From Muribaculaceae bacterium (GTDB lineage: Bacteria; Bacteroidota; Bacteroidia; Bacteroidales; Muribaculaceae): a DNA stretch of 50,742 nt. Made by a program: the position numbers and the translations under genes. The notes under the pieces were generated by a model that worked only from the letters and a program-made list of their open reading frames with translations, searched no databases and was not told the origin of the DNA. Shown here one piece after another: positions 1 to 7,411 of the stretch. Location of the stretch: the NCBI GenBank assembly GCA_022509105.1, contig JAFLTV010000013.1, forward strand, positions 1-50,742, given 5' to 3'. Position 1 is the stretch's first letter. Each line of letters starts with the position of its first letter.

Positions 1-23
1 AAGCCCTGACAAAATCAGGGTTT
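1..23. terminator. Possible bidirectional hairpin terminator
   Basis: The inverted repeat CCCTGA (4-9) and TCAGGG (15-20) encloses a five-base loop. A/T pairs outside it lengthen the stem to about nine pairs, one of them a G-U. It lies downstream of the last gene of the minus-strand operon, which ends at 92, and could also close a plus-strand gene to the left of the window. The following T run is short, so the assignment is tentative. Confidence 0.4.
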
Positions 24-91
24 AAGAACTACACCGCGGTCTTTGGGCCGTTTACTTTTTAATCCTCTTATCAAATTTTATTATAGAAGTT

Positions 92-1213
92 TTAATTTCC
101 CAATGCGATATTTATGGCTATTATATTTTCTAAAATGCTGACAATATATATAGTGAGAAGTTGCCATAATTTTAAAGGTATACTGAGATAGTTGAAATCT
201 GTAAATTCCTTTCGTTTCCATTCTTTATATTTATGAAGAAACCAATCATAAAACTTATTCAAGTCAAGTTCCTTATTCTTTAGAAACCATTGGGATGTCT
301 CCACTTCAAGATTTTGTTCGTCACTCCAGCTAAAAACATATGACCATTTAACTTCATTTTTTGAAGTCAACCCAAGACATATAACAAACTCATTTTTATT
401 TCCACCCTTCCAGAATAATTTTTGTTTTTCAGCTATCTCGATGCCTTTCATGTAATCGAAAATCAGGATATATAAACGCATTTGAACTTGAGGGCCAAAA
501 GCGGCATTAAATCTCCTAAACTTATTTAAAATTTCAATATCCGGAACAGTTATAAAATTATCATAAAGAATGGATGGAGCATCGTGTTGATTTATTTCAG
601 GATAAAAATATAAACCTAACTCCTTAGCCTCTTTGTTACTTATATCTATAAATCGAAAAATAGAGTTTGAATTTTTTATAGGATTAATATATTTATGTTT
701 TTCAGTTATACTCACCCATTTGGGGTTATCATAAGTTTCAAATCCAGAATAAACAGCTGAGCAGCATTCTCCATATCTTTTCCCTCCCTTAATATGATTA
801 CCCGACCACCATAATGATTGAGGGCTTTTACCCCATTTCCCAAGGACGTATTTGTAGAAAACCCCATCAGTTTTAAATTTAGTATTTCTTGTGGTGTGAA
901 AATAATATTTCCGGGGATGGTATTTTTCTCTAACGGACCTCACTGCATAGGAAGTCCCATGGGAATCCTTTTTATATTCAGTGGTTTCTATCAATTCAGT
1001 CCAAGATTCCTCAAAATGAACAGTTTTTACCAAAGATCCAAGATATTCTGTTTCCAATATTTGCAATAGGAAAAAACCAATATGGAGTAGAACTATAGTA
1101 AATTCCCCGATTAACAGGACCCACAACAAAACAGTCCATTCACCATTAAAGCGAAGGACTATTTTTAAAATCAGGATGGCGATAACAGGGAAAAGATATG
1201 CTAACGCTACCAT
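92..1213 (-). CDS. Membrane protein of unknown function, last gene of the RiPP/TIR operon
   Basis: This 373-residue protein is not one I recognise. Residues 1-55 hold two strongly hydrophobic segments (starting VALAYLFPVIAILIL, then WTVLLWVLLIGEF onwards). The middle, about residues 60-330, is soluble and rich in aromatic and charged residues, and the C-terminus has another hydrophobic stretch near LLTIYIVSILENIIAINIAL. The soluble part probably sits on one face of the membrane between terminal anchors. The start lies 2 bases after the stop of the upstream gene, so the two are almost certainly co-transcribed and probably translationally coupled. It is the distal product of a nine-gene operon with a radical SAM peptide pathway and two TIR-like proteins. 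A membrane effector, exporter accessory or sensor are all possible, and the sequence does not decide between them. Confidence 0.75.
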   Translation of the reverse strand: MVALAYLFPVIAILILKIVLRFNGEWTVLLWVLLIGEFTIVLLHIGFFLLQILETEYLGSLVKTVHFEESWTELIETTEYKKDSHGTSYAVRSVREKYHPRKYYFHTTRNTKFKTDGVFYKYVLGKWGKSPQSLWWSGNHIKGGKRYGECCSAVYSGFETYDNPKWVSITEKHKYINPIKNSNSIFRFIDISNKEAKELGLYFYPEINQHDAPSILYDNFITVPDIEILNKFRRFNAAFGPQVQMRLYILIFDYMKGIEIAEKQKLFWKGGNKNEFVICLGLTSKNEVKWSYVFSWSDEQNLEVETSQWFLKNKELDLNKFYDWFLHKYKEWKRKEFTDFNYLSIPLKLWQLLTIYIVSILENIIAINIALGN

Positions 1214-1215
1214 TA

Positions 1216-1737
1216 TTAGAAGGAAACCATAAAATCGTCAATTCCTGATGCCATCACTTGTTTGGTCAAAGCGGAAGATATAACGACATAATCTATCGGT
1301 GTTTTGTTACGGATAAACCATTTTGAAGGATAAGATTCTATTAGAGAAGCTCTCTGATTGATTAGATCAAGCATGCGAGCTTGTTCTGTAGTGAAAGATC
1401 CTCTCTGTATATCAATAGAATTCATTAATTGGCCATAAAGAGATGTATCAAAATTTGGATTTGCCTCTTGTATCCATTTCATCATTTCTCCGCCTTGAAA
1501 ATACCTGCCTGCTATTATTTCAGGGTAGATTTTTTCAAAGGCATTGCGATATTCCGTAGAAACCTTGGCTTGCTCTTGAAGCACCTTAAACATTCTGTCT
1601 CTTACAGCTTCTATCTTTCCTCTCTGTGCCTCTGATTCCTTCCTTAATTCTATTTCCCTGTTATTGTAGTAAAAATAAAGGAGGATAAAAATGGCTAAAA
1701 TGAAAATAACTGTAAATATACAAATTAGCGGATCCAT
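1216..1737 (-). CDS. Small membrane-anchored protein of unknown function
   Basis: This 173-residue protein has one N-terminal membrane segment (about residues 4-24, ICIFTVIFILAIFILLYFYY). A charged, probably coiled-coil helix follows at about 26-65, then a mixed helical domain. The layout suits a bitopic protein whose soluble part faces the cytoplasm. I see no catalytic motif and do not recognise a family. It begins 4 bases after the second TIR-like gene and ends 2 bases before the next membrane-protein gene, so it belongs to the same transcript. By position it may be the membrane partner of the TIR-like proteins; this is inference. Confidence 0.75.
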   Translation of the reverse strand: MDPLICIFTVIFILAIFILLYFYYNNREIELRKESEAQRGKIEAVRDRMFKVLQEQAKVSTEYRNAFEKIYPEIIAGRYFQGGEMMKWIQEANPNFDTSLYGQLMNSIDIQRGSFTTEQARMLDLINQRASLIESYPSKWFIRNKTPIDYVVISSALTKQVMASGIDDFMVSF

Positions 1738-1741
1738 ATCA

Positions 1742-2818
1742 TTAGTCTCTTATTTCATAAATACTTTTAGCGATGAAATTGAAATAATGATAAATTTTCA
1801 AGACCGTGGAATATTCATCAACCATTTCATATTGACTACCACCAATATTTTTGAATAGCTCTATTTTTACATCAATCTCATTTGTCTTATCGTGGTCAAC
1901 CGGTAAATCATAATTTTCGATTTCTAAATTATTTGTTATAAGTTTGTCTTGCCCGACTGCGTTAATCGTTCCTTTCTTTTTGAATTTGTTTTTTGAAGCT
2001 TTCTTTAAATATACATCTATAGTGTAAAAAACTCCATTTTCCCCTTTACAGTCTATCTCGACAGACAATTTTAACTTTGGTGTAATAGAAAACTTTACAT
2101 TGAAGATCTTATCGATATCCCCGTTTTTCTCATCAGTATTAGAGGGGTTTACAAAGAAATCAATATTTCTTCCTTCCGTGTTCCCATTATTTATTTCCCT
2201 CTGATTATTTATTCCCTCTGAATTTTTTTGTTCATCTGGAGAAGTTGAATCATTATTTGTTTCTTCAAAGTTTAGTGGCATAATGGAAGTATCCTGATTG
2301 TTGGATGGAGACATTTCTTGACATATCACTGCTTCAGAAGTTACTGAAAATTTCTGAACATCACTAACATTGGATTCCACAAACTGAAGATCAGATGCAT
2401 TTTCTTCAACTATATGAGTGGTCTCATCCCTTTTATGAAGGAAAGAACTTTCTAACTCTTTTATACCTAACAATTCGTTTAGATTATTGAATTTTTGCGA
2501 CTTTTTAAGATAAGATTTCAATTCATGGGAAAGCTTGAAAGATTCCGGTTCCCATATCTTTATCTTTTCAGGTTTCAGAGAATAAGCAAGAAAAACTTGA
2601 TCCATTGCCTTCTCATCTTCTTGAAGATAAGGAGTCAGGAGAACTACCACATTATTTGAATTTTTAAGTTCTTCAAATATTCTAATTCCATGAAGGTCGT
2701 TCGATTCTATATCTAAAAGGGGTATAAAAGTCGTTTTACCTGTTGATTCAATACGAGATTTCAGTTTTGAGAAATCTTTTATATCCGTTTGGGATATTAT
2801 AATAAAATAGTTATTCAT
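1742..2818 (-). CDS. TIR-like domain protein with acidic linker and beta-rich C-terminal domain
   Basis: The protein has 358 residues. Residues 1-125 resemble a TIR-type Rossmann fold: strand FIIISQTD, helix DFSKLKSRIES, strand FIPLLDI, then helix-strand RIFEELKNSNNVVVLLTPYL and DQVFLAYSLKPEKIKIWEPESF. The first half looks like that of the neighbouring gene product. The usual catalytic glutamate of NAD-cleaving TIR domains is not clear, so it may bind or scaffold rather than cleave. Residues about 125-235 are a polar, Asn/Glu/Ser-rich linker, and residues 236-358 form a beta-rich domain. It starts 5 bases after the upstream TIR-Sel1 gene. The TIR assignment rests on predicted strand order and neighbour similarity, not on a database match. 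Confidence 0.65.
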   Translation of the reverse strand: MNNYFIIISQTDIKDFSKLKSRIESTGKTTFIPLLDIESNDLHGIRIFEELKNSNNVVVLLTPYLQEDEKAMDQVFLAYSLKPEKIKIWEPESFKLSHELKSYLKKSQKFNNLNELLGIKELESSFLHKRDETTHIVEENASDLQFVESNVSDVQKFSVTSEAVICQEMSPSNNQDTSIMPLNFEETNNDSTSPDEQKNSEGINNQREINNGNTEGRNIDFFVNPSNTDEKNGDIDKIFNVKFSITPKLKLSVEIDCKGENGVFYTIDVYLKKASKNKFKKKGTINAVGQDKLITNNLEIENYDLPVDHDKTNEIDVKIELFKNIGGSQYEMVDEYSTVLKIYHYFNFIAKSIYEIRD

Positions 2819-2823
2819 ACCTA

Positions 2824-4326
2824 TTATTTACCTATTCCTAAAAATTCCATACCTTTAAGAAGTCCATTTAATGCCTTAACAGTATTATATTCTCCTTTTG
2901 ACATATATTTTTTGGGGTTGAGACTCTTTAATTCTTCTAAAGCCTGAGATTTAAATTTTTCAATTTCTGATTTTTGATATGTTTTGTCACCATATTGAGT
3001 TATATCTGGATTGATTTGATAAACTAAATCATACCAATATTCTGAATCATAACTTTGATTTGCAAATTTATAAAGGCAGGCTATTAGACCCATAATCTCA
3101 GGATCGCCAGTTTTTTCAACTATTTTTCTGTACAAGTCAATGGATTGTTGCAACGCACCAGAATCATCATAAGTCATGCCTTTGCCTTGATAATGGTCAG
3201 CTAACCGGAGTAAAGCTGGGATATATTCCAATTCAGCGGATTTTTCAATTAGTTGCCAGCCTTTATTTCTATCTTTAAATACACCTTTACCCTGTAAATA
3301 TGCGTTGCCTAATGCATAAATGCATTGACAATTATTTACTTCAGCACCCTTCTTATAATAATCAATAGCACGATTCAAATCAGGATTTATATTTATTTTC
3401 CATTCATGTCTAAATGTATCACATTCCGGATTTGGATCATAAATGGAACCCAAAAAATATGGAGCCCAATAATGTCCTAAATTTAAAGCTTCATTCAATA
3501 ATTGAATCCCTTTCTCCATATTTGGAGCTTCAACTATGATTTCTCCGGTAATTTTATTTTTCCTCCTAATTTTCCCATTTAAATGTAGTAAACCTAATTC
3601 TGCTTTTGCATCCGGATGTTCCTGATTGGCAGCCGTTTCGAATAATGTAGTTGCTTTCTCAAGATCTTCTTCAACTATTATGCCTTTCCTATAAAATCTC
3701 CCAAGCCAATAAACAGCATCAATATTGCCGGTATCTGCCATTTCAGTTAATATTGACATAAACTCATTTGCTTCTTCATCATTTAGCTGTAATTGTCCAT
3801 TATGCACATTTTCAGCGTTAGCCAAGAATTCCCTAATCTGTTCATTCTTCTCTTCAATATCTATGGAATTTTCATTTGAGCCTATATTGCCTGATATAAC
3901 TTCAGTATCTTGATTTTGAACAGAGGCATTAAAAGAATTCTGTTGAGAAATTTTATGCTCCTTTAGAGATTCCATATTAAAATCCTTAGCTTCTTCTAAA
4001 TCTATGGCATCTCTACGGCCTAAATATAGTAAAAGTTGTTCCGGAATCTCATTCCCAGAGATATAGACAGAATTTATTTCAGTTCCCTCAACATAGGCAC
4101 CATCAATAAGTTCCAAAAACTGTTCATCATCTTCCAAGTCAATTTCTGAGGGCACCAAAACTAAAACTTTTCCTGAAGCAGAAGCAGCCTCAAAAAGTGA
4201 TTTGGCTCTTTGTTTTGGGTCGACATTAGTTATGCATTTGGCCCCTTTTTCTGAGAGATCTTTACATAATTGCAAGGCCGTGTCTTCAGTTTTTTCTGAA
4301 GAGAGGATTAAAAAATCATATTTCAT
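2824..4326 (-). CDS. TIR-like domain protein with Sel1 (TPR-like) repeats
   Basis: The protein has 500 residues. Residues 1-130 look TIR-like: strand YDFLILSS, helix DTALQLCKDLSEKG, then GKVLVLVPSEI, FLELIDGAYVEGTEINSVYI and IPEQLLLYLGRRDAIDL. Residues 130-190 are a polar linker. From about 195 to 400 there are Sel1-type repeats, for example AVYWLGRFYRKG, AKAELGLLHLNGK, CIYALGNAYLQGKG and ALLRLADHYQGKG, known as helical protein-binding solenoids. The last 100 residues are helical. TIR-repeat fusions are known in bacterial conflict systems as sensor-effector proteins, but here the catalytic glutamate is uncertain. The gene follows the zinc-ribbon gene by 19 bases and precedes the second TIR-like gene by 5 bases. 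Confidence 0.7.
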   Translation of the reverse strand: MKYDFLILSSEKTEDTALQLCKDLSEKGAKCITNVDPKQRAKSLFEAASASGKVLVLVPSEIDLEDDEQFLELIDGAYVEGTEINSVYISGNEIPEQLLLYLGRRDAIDLEEAKDFNMESLKEHKISQQNSFNASVQNQDTEVISGNIGSNENSIDIEEKNEQIREFLANAENVHNGQLQLNDEEANEFMSILTEMADTGNIDAVYWLGRFYRKGIIVEEDLEKATTLFETAANQEHPDAKAELGLLHLNGKIRRKNKITGEIIVEAPNMEKGIQLLNEALNLGHYWAPYFLGSIYDPNPECDTFRHEWKININPDLNRAIDYYKKGAEVNNCQCIYALGNAYLQGKGVFKDRNKGWQLIEKSAELEYIPALLRLADHYQGKGMTYDDSGALQQSIDLYRKIVEKTGDPEIMGLIACLYKFANQSYDSEYWYDLVYQINPDITQYGDKTYQKSEIEKFKSQALEELKSLNPKKYMSKGEYNTVKALNGLLKGMEFLGIGK

Positions 4327-4345
4327 ATTTCAATTATTAAAATTA

Positions 4346-4537
4346 TTATCTGAATCTTTTTTCTTTCATCCAACCCTGGAAACATTGACCACATTTGGTG
4401 CCAACTCCATAAGGTCCTTTTTGTTTTCCTGAAGCCATACAATGAGGACAACATTTGTTGCCGCAATGATTGCATACATACCATAGAAATGAATCATCCC
4501 ACTGTTGATGGCATATCGGACAAATTAATGGTGCCAT
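4346..4537 (-). CDS. Small zinc-ribbon protein with four CxxC pairs
   Basis: This 63-residue protein carries CPIC (6-9), CNHC (22-25), CCPHC (29-33) and CGQC (49-52), enough cysteines for two structural zinc sites. A tryptophan-rich segment (QQWDDSFLWYVC) lies between the first two pairs. There is no signal peptide, so it is probably cytoplasmic. It could be an adaptor for protein or nucleic acid binding; no specific family is recognised. It sits 4 bases after the amidohydrolase gene and 19 bases before the TIR-Sel1 gene, well inside the operon. The even cysteine spacing and tight packing make it a convincing real gene despite its size. Confidence 0.75.
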   Translation of the reverse strand: MAPLICPICHQQWDDSFLWYVCNHCGNKCCPHCMASGKQKGPYGVGTKCGQCFQGWMKEKRFR

Positions 4538-4541
4538 AATA

Positions 4542-5294
4542 TTATGTTTTAAAGAGTTTATAATAATTTTTCGACAACATAGTTTCTAATTGTTGTTCGT
4601 TTGATACTTCCTTCAAAATTTCAAGCCTTTGGATGTAATAATCTTTAGTAGAAATATCTCTAAAGAAATATTCATTGATCGGGATGTCGCTTCCCCAAAG
4701 AATCTTATTCCAAATATTTTCTGAAATTAATCTTGGAAAATCATATACGTCAACAAAAGACAAATCCCCATAAGCATTAGAATATTTTTGCAAAATATTC
4801 ACAGCTTGGTCAAATGGTCGACAATGAGCAAAAATAAAAGTTTGATCAGGATATGCTGGAATAATTTTATCCCATACCTCTATATCAGAATAATTTTGTC
4901 CCCCGGTGTGTATTAACAAAGGCAGATTTAATTTTTTTGCAAAGGCAATTACATCTTTAAATAAATCACTATTATTAATCCATAATTTAGGATGAAAAAG
5001 AGGATGAATTTTAATGCATTTCCATTTAAAACCACTTTCTAAAAATAATTTTAGAACTTTTTCGCTTTGAATTAAAGAGGGTGTCATCCAAAAGATAGGA
5101 TCAACTTTTTTTTCCTCATGTGTTAACAGATATTCCAGTTCATTAAGAACTTTAGGGTAATTTTCCTCACAGACAGTTGTGGATGAAACTGCATATCTTT
5201 CAATATCGAGAGGTTTTATCAACTCAATTAATTGTTGAGGCGATATGTAGGTTTCATAAAACTGACCTACATGAATATGGGAGTCACATATCAT
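4542..5294 (-). CDS. Amidohydrolase-superfamily metal-dependent hydrolase
   Basis: This 250-residue TIM-barrel hydrolase carries the metal motif HIH at residues 6-8 (after MICDS), a Lys-Ile-His motif (CIKIHPLFHP), a third-strand His (LLIHTGG), a fourth His (IFAHCRP) and the late-strand Asp (ILWGSDIP). These match the amidohydrolase_2/TatD-like group, which hydrolyses C-N, C-O or related bonds with one or two metal ions. The substrate cannot be read from the sequence. Its start codon overlaps the radical SAM stop by four bases (ATGA), implying translational coupling and a shared role, such as trimming the modified peptide, releasing a product or protecting the host. The protein lacks a signal peptide and should be cytoplasmic. 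Confidence 0.85.
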   Translation of the reverse strand: MICDSHIHVGQFYETYISPQQLIELIKPLDIERYAVSSTTVCEENYPKVLNELEYLLTHEEKKVDPIFWMTPSLIQSEKVLKLFLESGFKWKCIKIHPLFHPKLWINNSDLFKDVIAFAKKLNLPLLIHTGGQNYSDIEVWDKIIPAYPDQTFIFAHCRPFDQAVNILQKYSNAYGDLSFVDVYDFPRLISENIWNKILWGSDIPINEYFFRDISTKDYYIQRLEILKEVSNEQQLETMLSKNYYKLFKT

Positions 5295-6766
5295 TCTGAA
5301 GTTATTTTTTCTTTTTCTCTGAATTCTTCAACAAGTCGTTTATTCAAGAAGGCAACTTTACAGAAATGATCATTAATCTTAAACATATCGCCATTATTCT
5401 CATTGAAATTCCGCACTAAGCAACGTGCACAATAATCTCTCGCTTCACACTCTAGGCATTGTGGAAAATCTCCTTCTGTAACGGAGCGAATTTCTTTTGC
5501 AACAGGAGAATTGTTCCAAATATCCATCAATGATTGCTCGTAAACATTTCCTAAAGGTTTGGATTGCCACCCGGCACAAGCAAATACATCTCCATTTTCT
5601 CCAATACAACAATCATTAATACCGGCCCCACATAAAGGCATTTTTTTATATCGTTCTAAATCGCTTCTCCTAATATTAGACATAGGCGATGTATCTTCCA
5701 TGTAATTGATATAATCTTTTGTTGTTTCCAAAATATCCCTTATTAAAATTTCTGTTTCTTCTAATGAAAGTCTATTAGATAAATTAGAAGTGTCTAAATC
5801 AGATTGAGCCATCATTATAAAATCAGTATTTGCCTTACATTTTAATGATTTTGCATATTTTAAGACCTCTTTATATCCTGCTCTATTAGCTTTCATTACA
5901 GGGCACGAAATCATAACTGGTATATCAGCTTTTATTAATTTTTCTATAGCTGTTTTTGTTTTTTTGAAAGAGCCTATAACCTTTGTAATAGAATCATGGA
6001 TTTGAGCATCCATACTGTATAAAGACACCTGAACGGCAGAAACATTTGCTTTTTTAATAATAGGAATAAGATCGTCTTTCAATGCTATTAGATTAGACAT
6101 TAAGGTAATCATCAGATCTTTTTGTCGACAATAATCAATTATTTTAGCAATATCTTTATGCATCAACATTTCGCCTCCTGATAAAGAAATTTGTAATCCT
6201 TGATTAGTGGCAAATTCGTCGATTATCGATGTTATTTTTTCAAAAGGTAAATCTATACCTTCATCTTTTTTTTCATTATTCAAGTAACAATGAATACAAC
6301 GTTCGTTGCATCTTCCAGTCAATTCAAATTGTAAACCATTTAATCGTGGTTTCCTTTGAGTTGCCTCTAACATGAAATTTTGAGTGTCTTTATCTGTTAT
6401 TTCTTTCGTATCTTGAGTGAAATTTGAAATTAAGGTTTTAGGATTCTCAATTGCATAAGAAAATTCTAAATCATTTTTCTCAACTTCCTCTATCGTTTCC
6501 CCGCAAATTATAAATTTTGTTCTTATTAGTTCATTAACAAAATCCATAAATTCTTTTTTCAAATCTTTTCTTGAAATTGAATCCCCGTATAATTCTTGAA
6601 GATTATTTAATATATCTTCAATATCTTTAGGAGTTCTGGATATTTGATGTAAAAAGTCCGCCCCGGTTCCATTGTATACGCGATCAAATCTTGTAAGTTG
6701 GTTGGTTATGTAAACCTTTCCAAAATAAAAGCGGATAAAAGTATTTTTGGATTGTTTAATTAGCAT
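5291..6766 (-). CDS. Radical SAM/SPASM peptide maturase
   Basis: The protein has 491 residues. Residues 1-90 look like a small peptide-recognition (PqqD/RRE-like) domain as found in front of many RiPP maturases. The radical SAM cluster motif CNERCIHC gives C153, C157 and C160, followed by the SAM-binding LSGGEML motif. About residues 375-475 form a cysteine-rich SPASM domain (CGAGINDCC, CAGW, CLECEARDYCARC, final HFC) that should hold auxiliary iron-sulfur clusters. Known SPASM maturases install thioether or carbon-carbon crosslinks in ribosomal peptides, and the 40-residue cysteine peptide encoded 58 bases upstream is the obvious substrate. A purine run resembling a Shine-Dalgarno site (GGAGGAGG) precedes the start by about 17 bases, rather far. 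The amidohydrolase overlaps the 3' end. Confidence 0.92.
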   Translation of the reverse strand: MLIKQSKNTFIRFYFGKVYITNQLTRFDRVYNGTGADFLHQISRTPKDIEDILNNLQELYGDSISRKDLKKEFMDFVNELIRTKFIICGETIEEVEKNDLEFSYAIENPKTLISNFTQDTKEITDKDTQNFMLEATQRKPRLNGLQFELTGRCNERCIHCYLNNEKKDEGIDLPFEKITSIIDEFATNQGLQISLSGGEMLMHKDIAKIIDYCRQKDLMITLMSNLIALKDDLIPIIKKANVSAVQVSLYSMDAQIHDSITKVIGSFKKTKTAIEKLIKADIPVMISCPVMKANRAGYKEVLKYAKSLKCKANTDFIMMAQSDLDTSNLSNRLSLEETEILIRDILETTKDYINYMEDTSPMSNIRRSDLERYKKMPLCGAGINDCCIGENGDVFACAGWQSKPLGNVYEQSLMDIWNNSPVAKEIRSVTEGDFPQCLECEARDYCARCLVRNFNENNGDMFKINDHFCKVAFLNKRLVEEFREKEKITSE

Positions 6767-6824
6767 AATTTAAATTATTTTTCCTCCTCCACCACTCCTC
6801 AAAAGCGGAGCGTGCTTAATTTGA

Positions 6825-6947
6825 TTAAATGCGTATTTCGCAATTGTTTGCACATCTTGAGCTGCCACCTTTTGTTGGACACCCGGCTGCATAGGAGCCC
6901 ATTGGGTTGTTCTTAGCCTCAAGAATTACTTTTTCAAACTTTTTCAT
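6825..6947 (-). CDS. Putative radical SAM-modified Cys-containing RiPP precursor peptide
   Basis: This short reading frame encodes 40 residues. It begins MKKFEKVILEAKNN, a charged helical leader-like segment, and continues PMGSYAAGCPTKGG and then SSRCANNCEIRI. Cysteines are at 23, 32 and 36, all in the glycine/serine/asparagine-rich C-terminal core. It lies 54 bases after the 93-residue gene and 58 bases before the radical SAM/SPASM gene, on the same strand. A leader-like N-terminus, a cysteine core and an adjacent maturase are the marks of a thioether-type (ranthipeptide-like) precursor. It may belong with the small Cys-rich peptides that NCBI names FibroRumin, but I cannot verify that link. 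No double-Gly export motif is evident. Confidence 0.78.
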   Translation of the reverse strand: MKKFEKVILEAKNNPMGSYAAGCPTKGGSSRCANNCEIRI

Positions 6948-7001
6948 TGCTTAACTAAGTTTAAAAATTATAGGATTACTTTTAGGAGAATCCGTTTATC
7001 C

Positions 7002-7283
7002 TTAATTAGATTTTGCTATAAAAATATAAGATTCTTCATCTTCTTTATAAGTCTTTACCCAATGTATGTTGCATTGTTGAGATGCTTCATGAAAAATTTT
7101 AACTAGTGCGGAATTTAATTCATTTAATTTTTTATCAATATCATATGGTGTGAACCAAAAAGAAGAATCTGCATCAGAAGAATAAATTTGAGATAGAATA
7201 AACAATATCTCCTCATTATTTATTCCAAACTCTTTTAATTTATCCTTTAAAACGATGTGTAAATTTCCATTAAAGTAAAACAT
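7002..7283 (-). CDS. Small protein of unknown function, first gene of the RiPP/TIR operon
   Basis: This 93-residue, probably soluble protein is not recognised. It starts MFYFNGNLHIVLKDKL, then has a helical middle (NNEEILFILSQIY, DIDKKLNELNSALVKIFHEA) and a short beta hairpin at the end (IHWVKTYKEDEESYIFIAKS). There is no signal peptide and no cysteine-rich core, so it is unlikely to be a precursor. Placed directly upstream of the 40-residue peptide and maturase, it could be a leader-binding partner, an immunity protein or a regulator. The nearest consensus promoter lies about 320 bases upstream of its start. Confidence 0.65.
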   Translation of the reverse strand: MFYFNGNLHIVLKDKLKEFGINNEEILFILSQIYSSDADSSFWFTPYDIDKKLNELNSALVKIFHEASQQCNIHWVKTYKEDEESYIFIAKSN

Positions 7284-7411
7284 AGAACTGTCTTTTTCAT
7301 TAAGACTCCAAAGCTCTTAAGTCTAAATATTTAAAAGGGTATAAGAAAAGTGTGAGCCTTGTTCGGACTATCGTTCAACAGGCTCTGGACTGCCTCGGCA
7401 ACTATAGTCAT

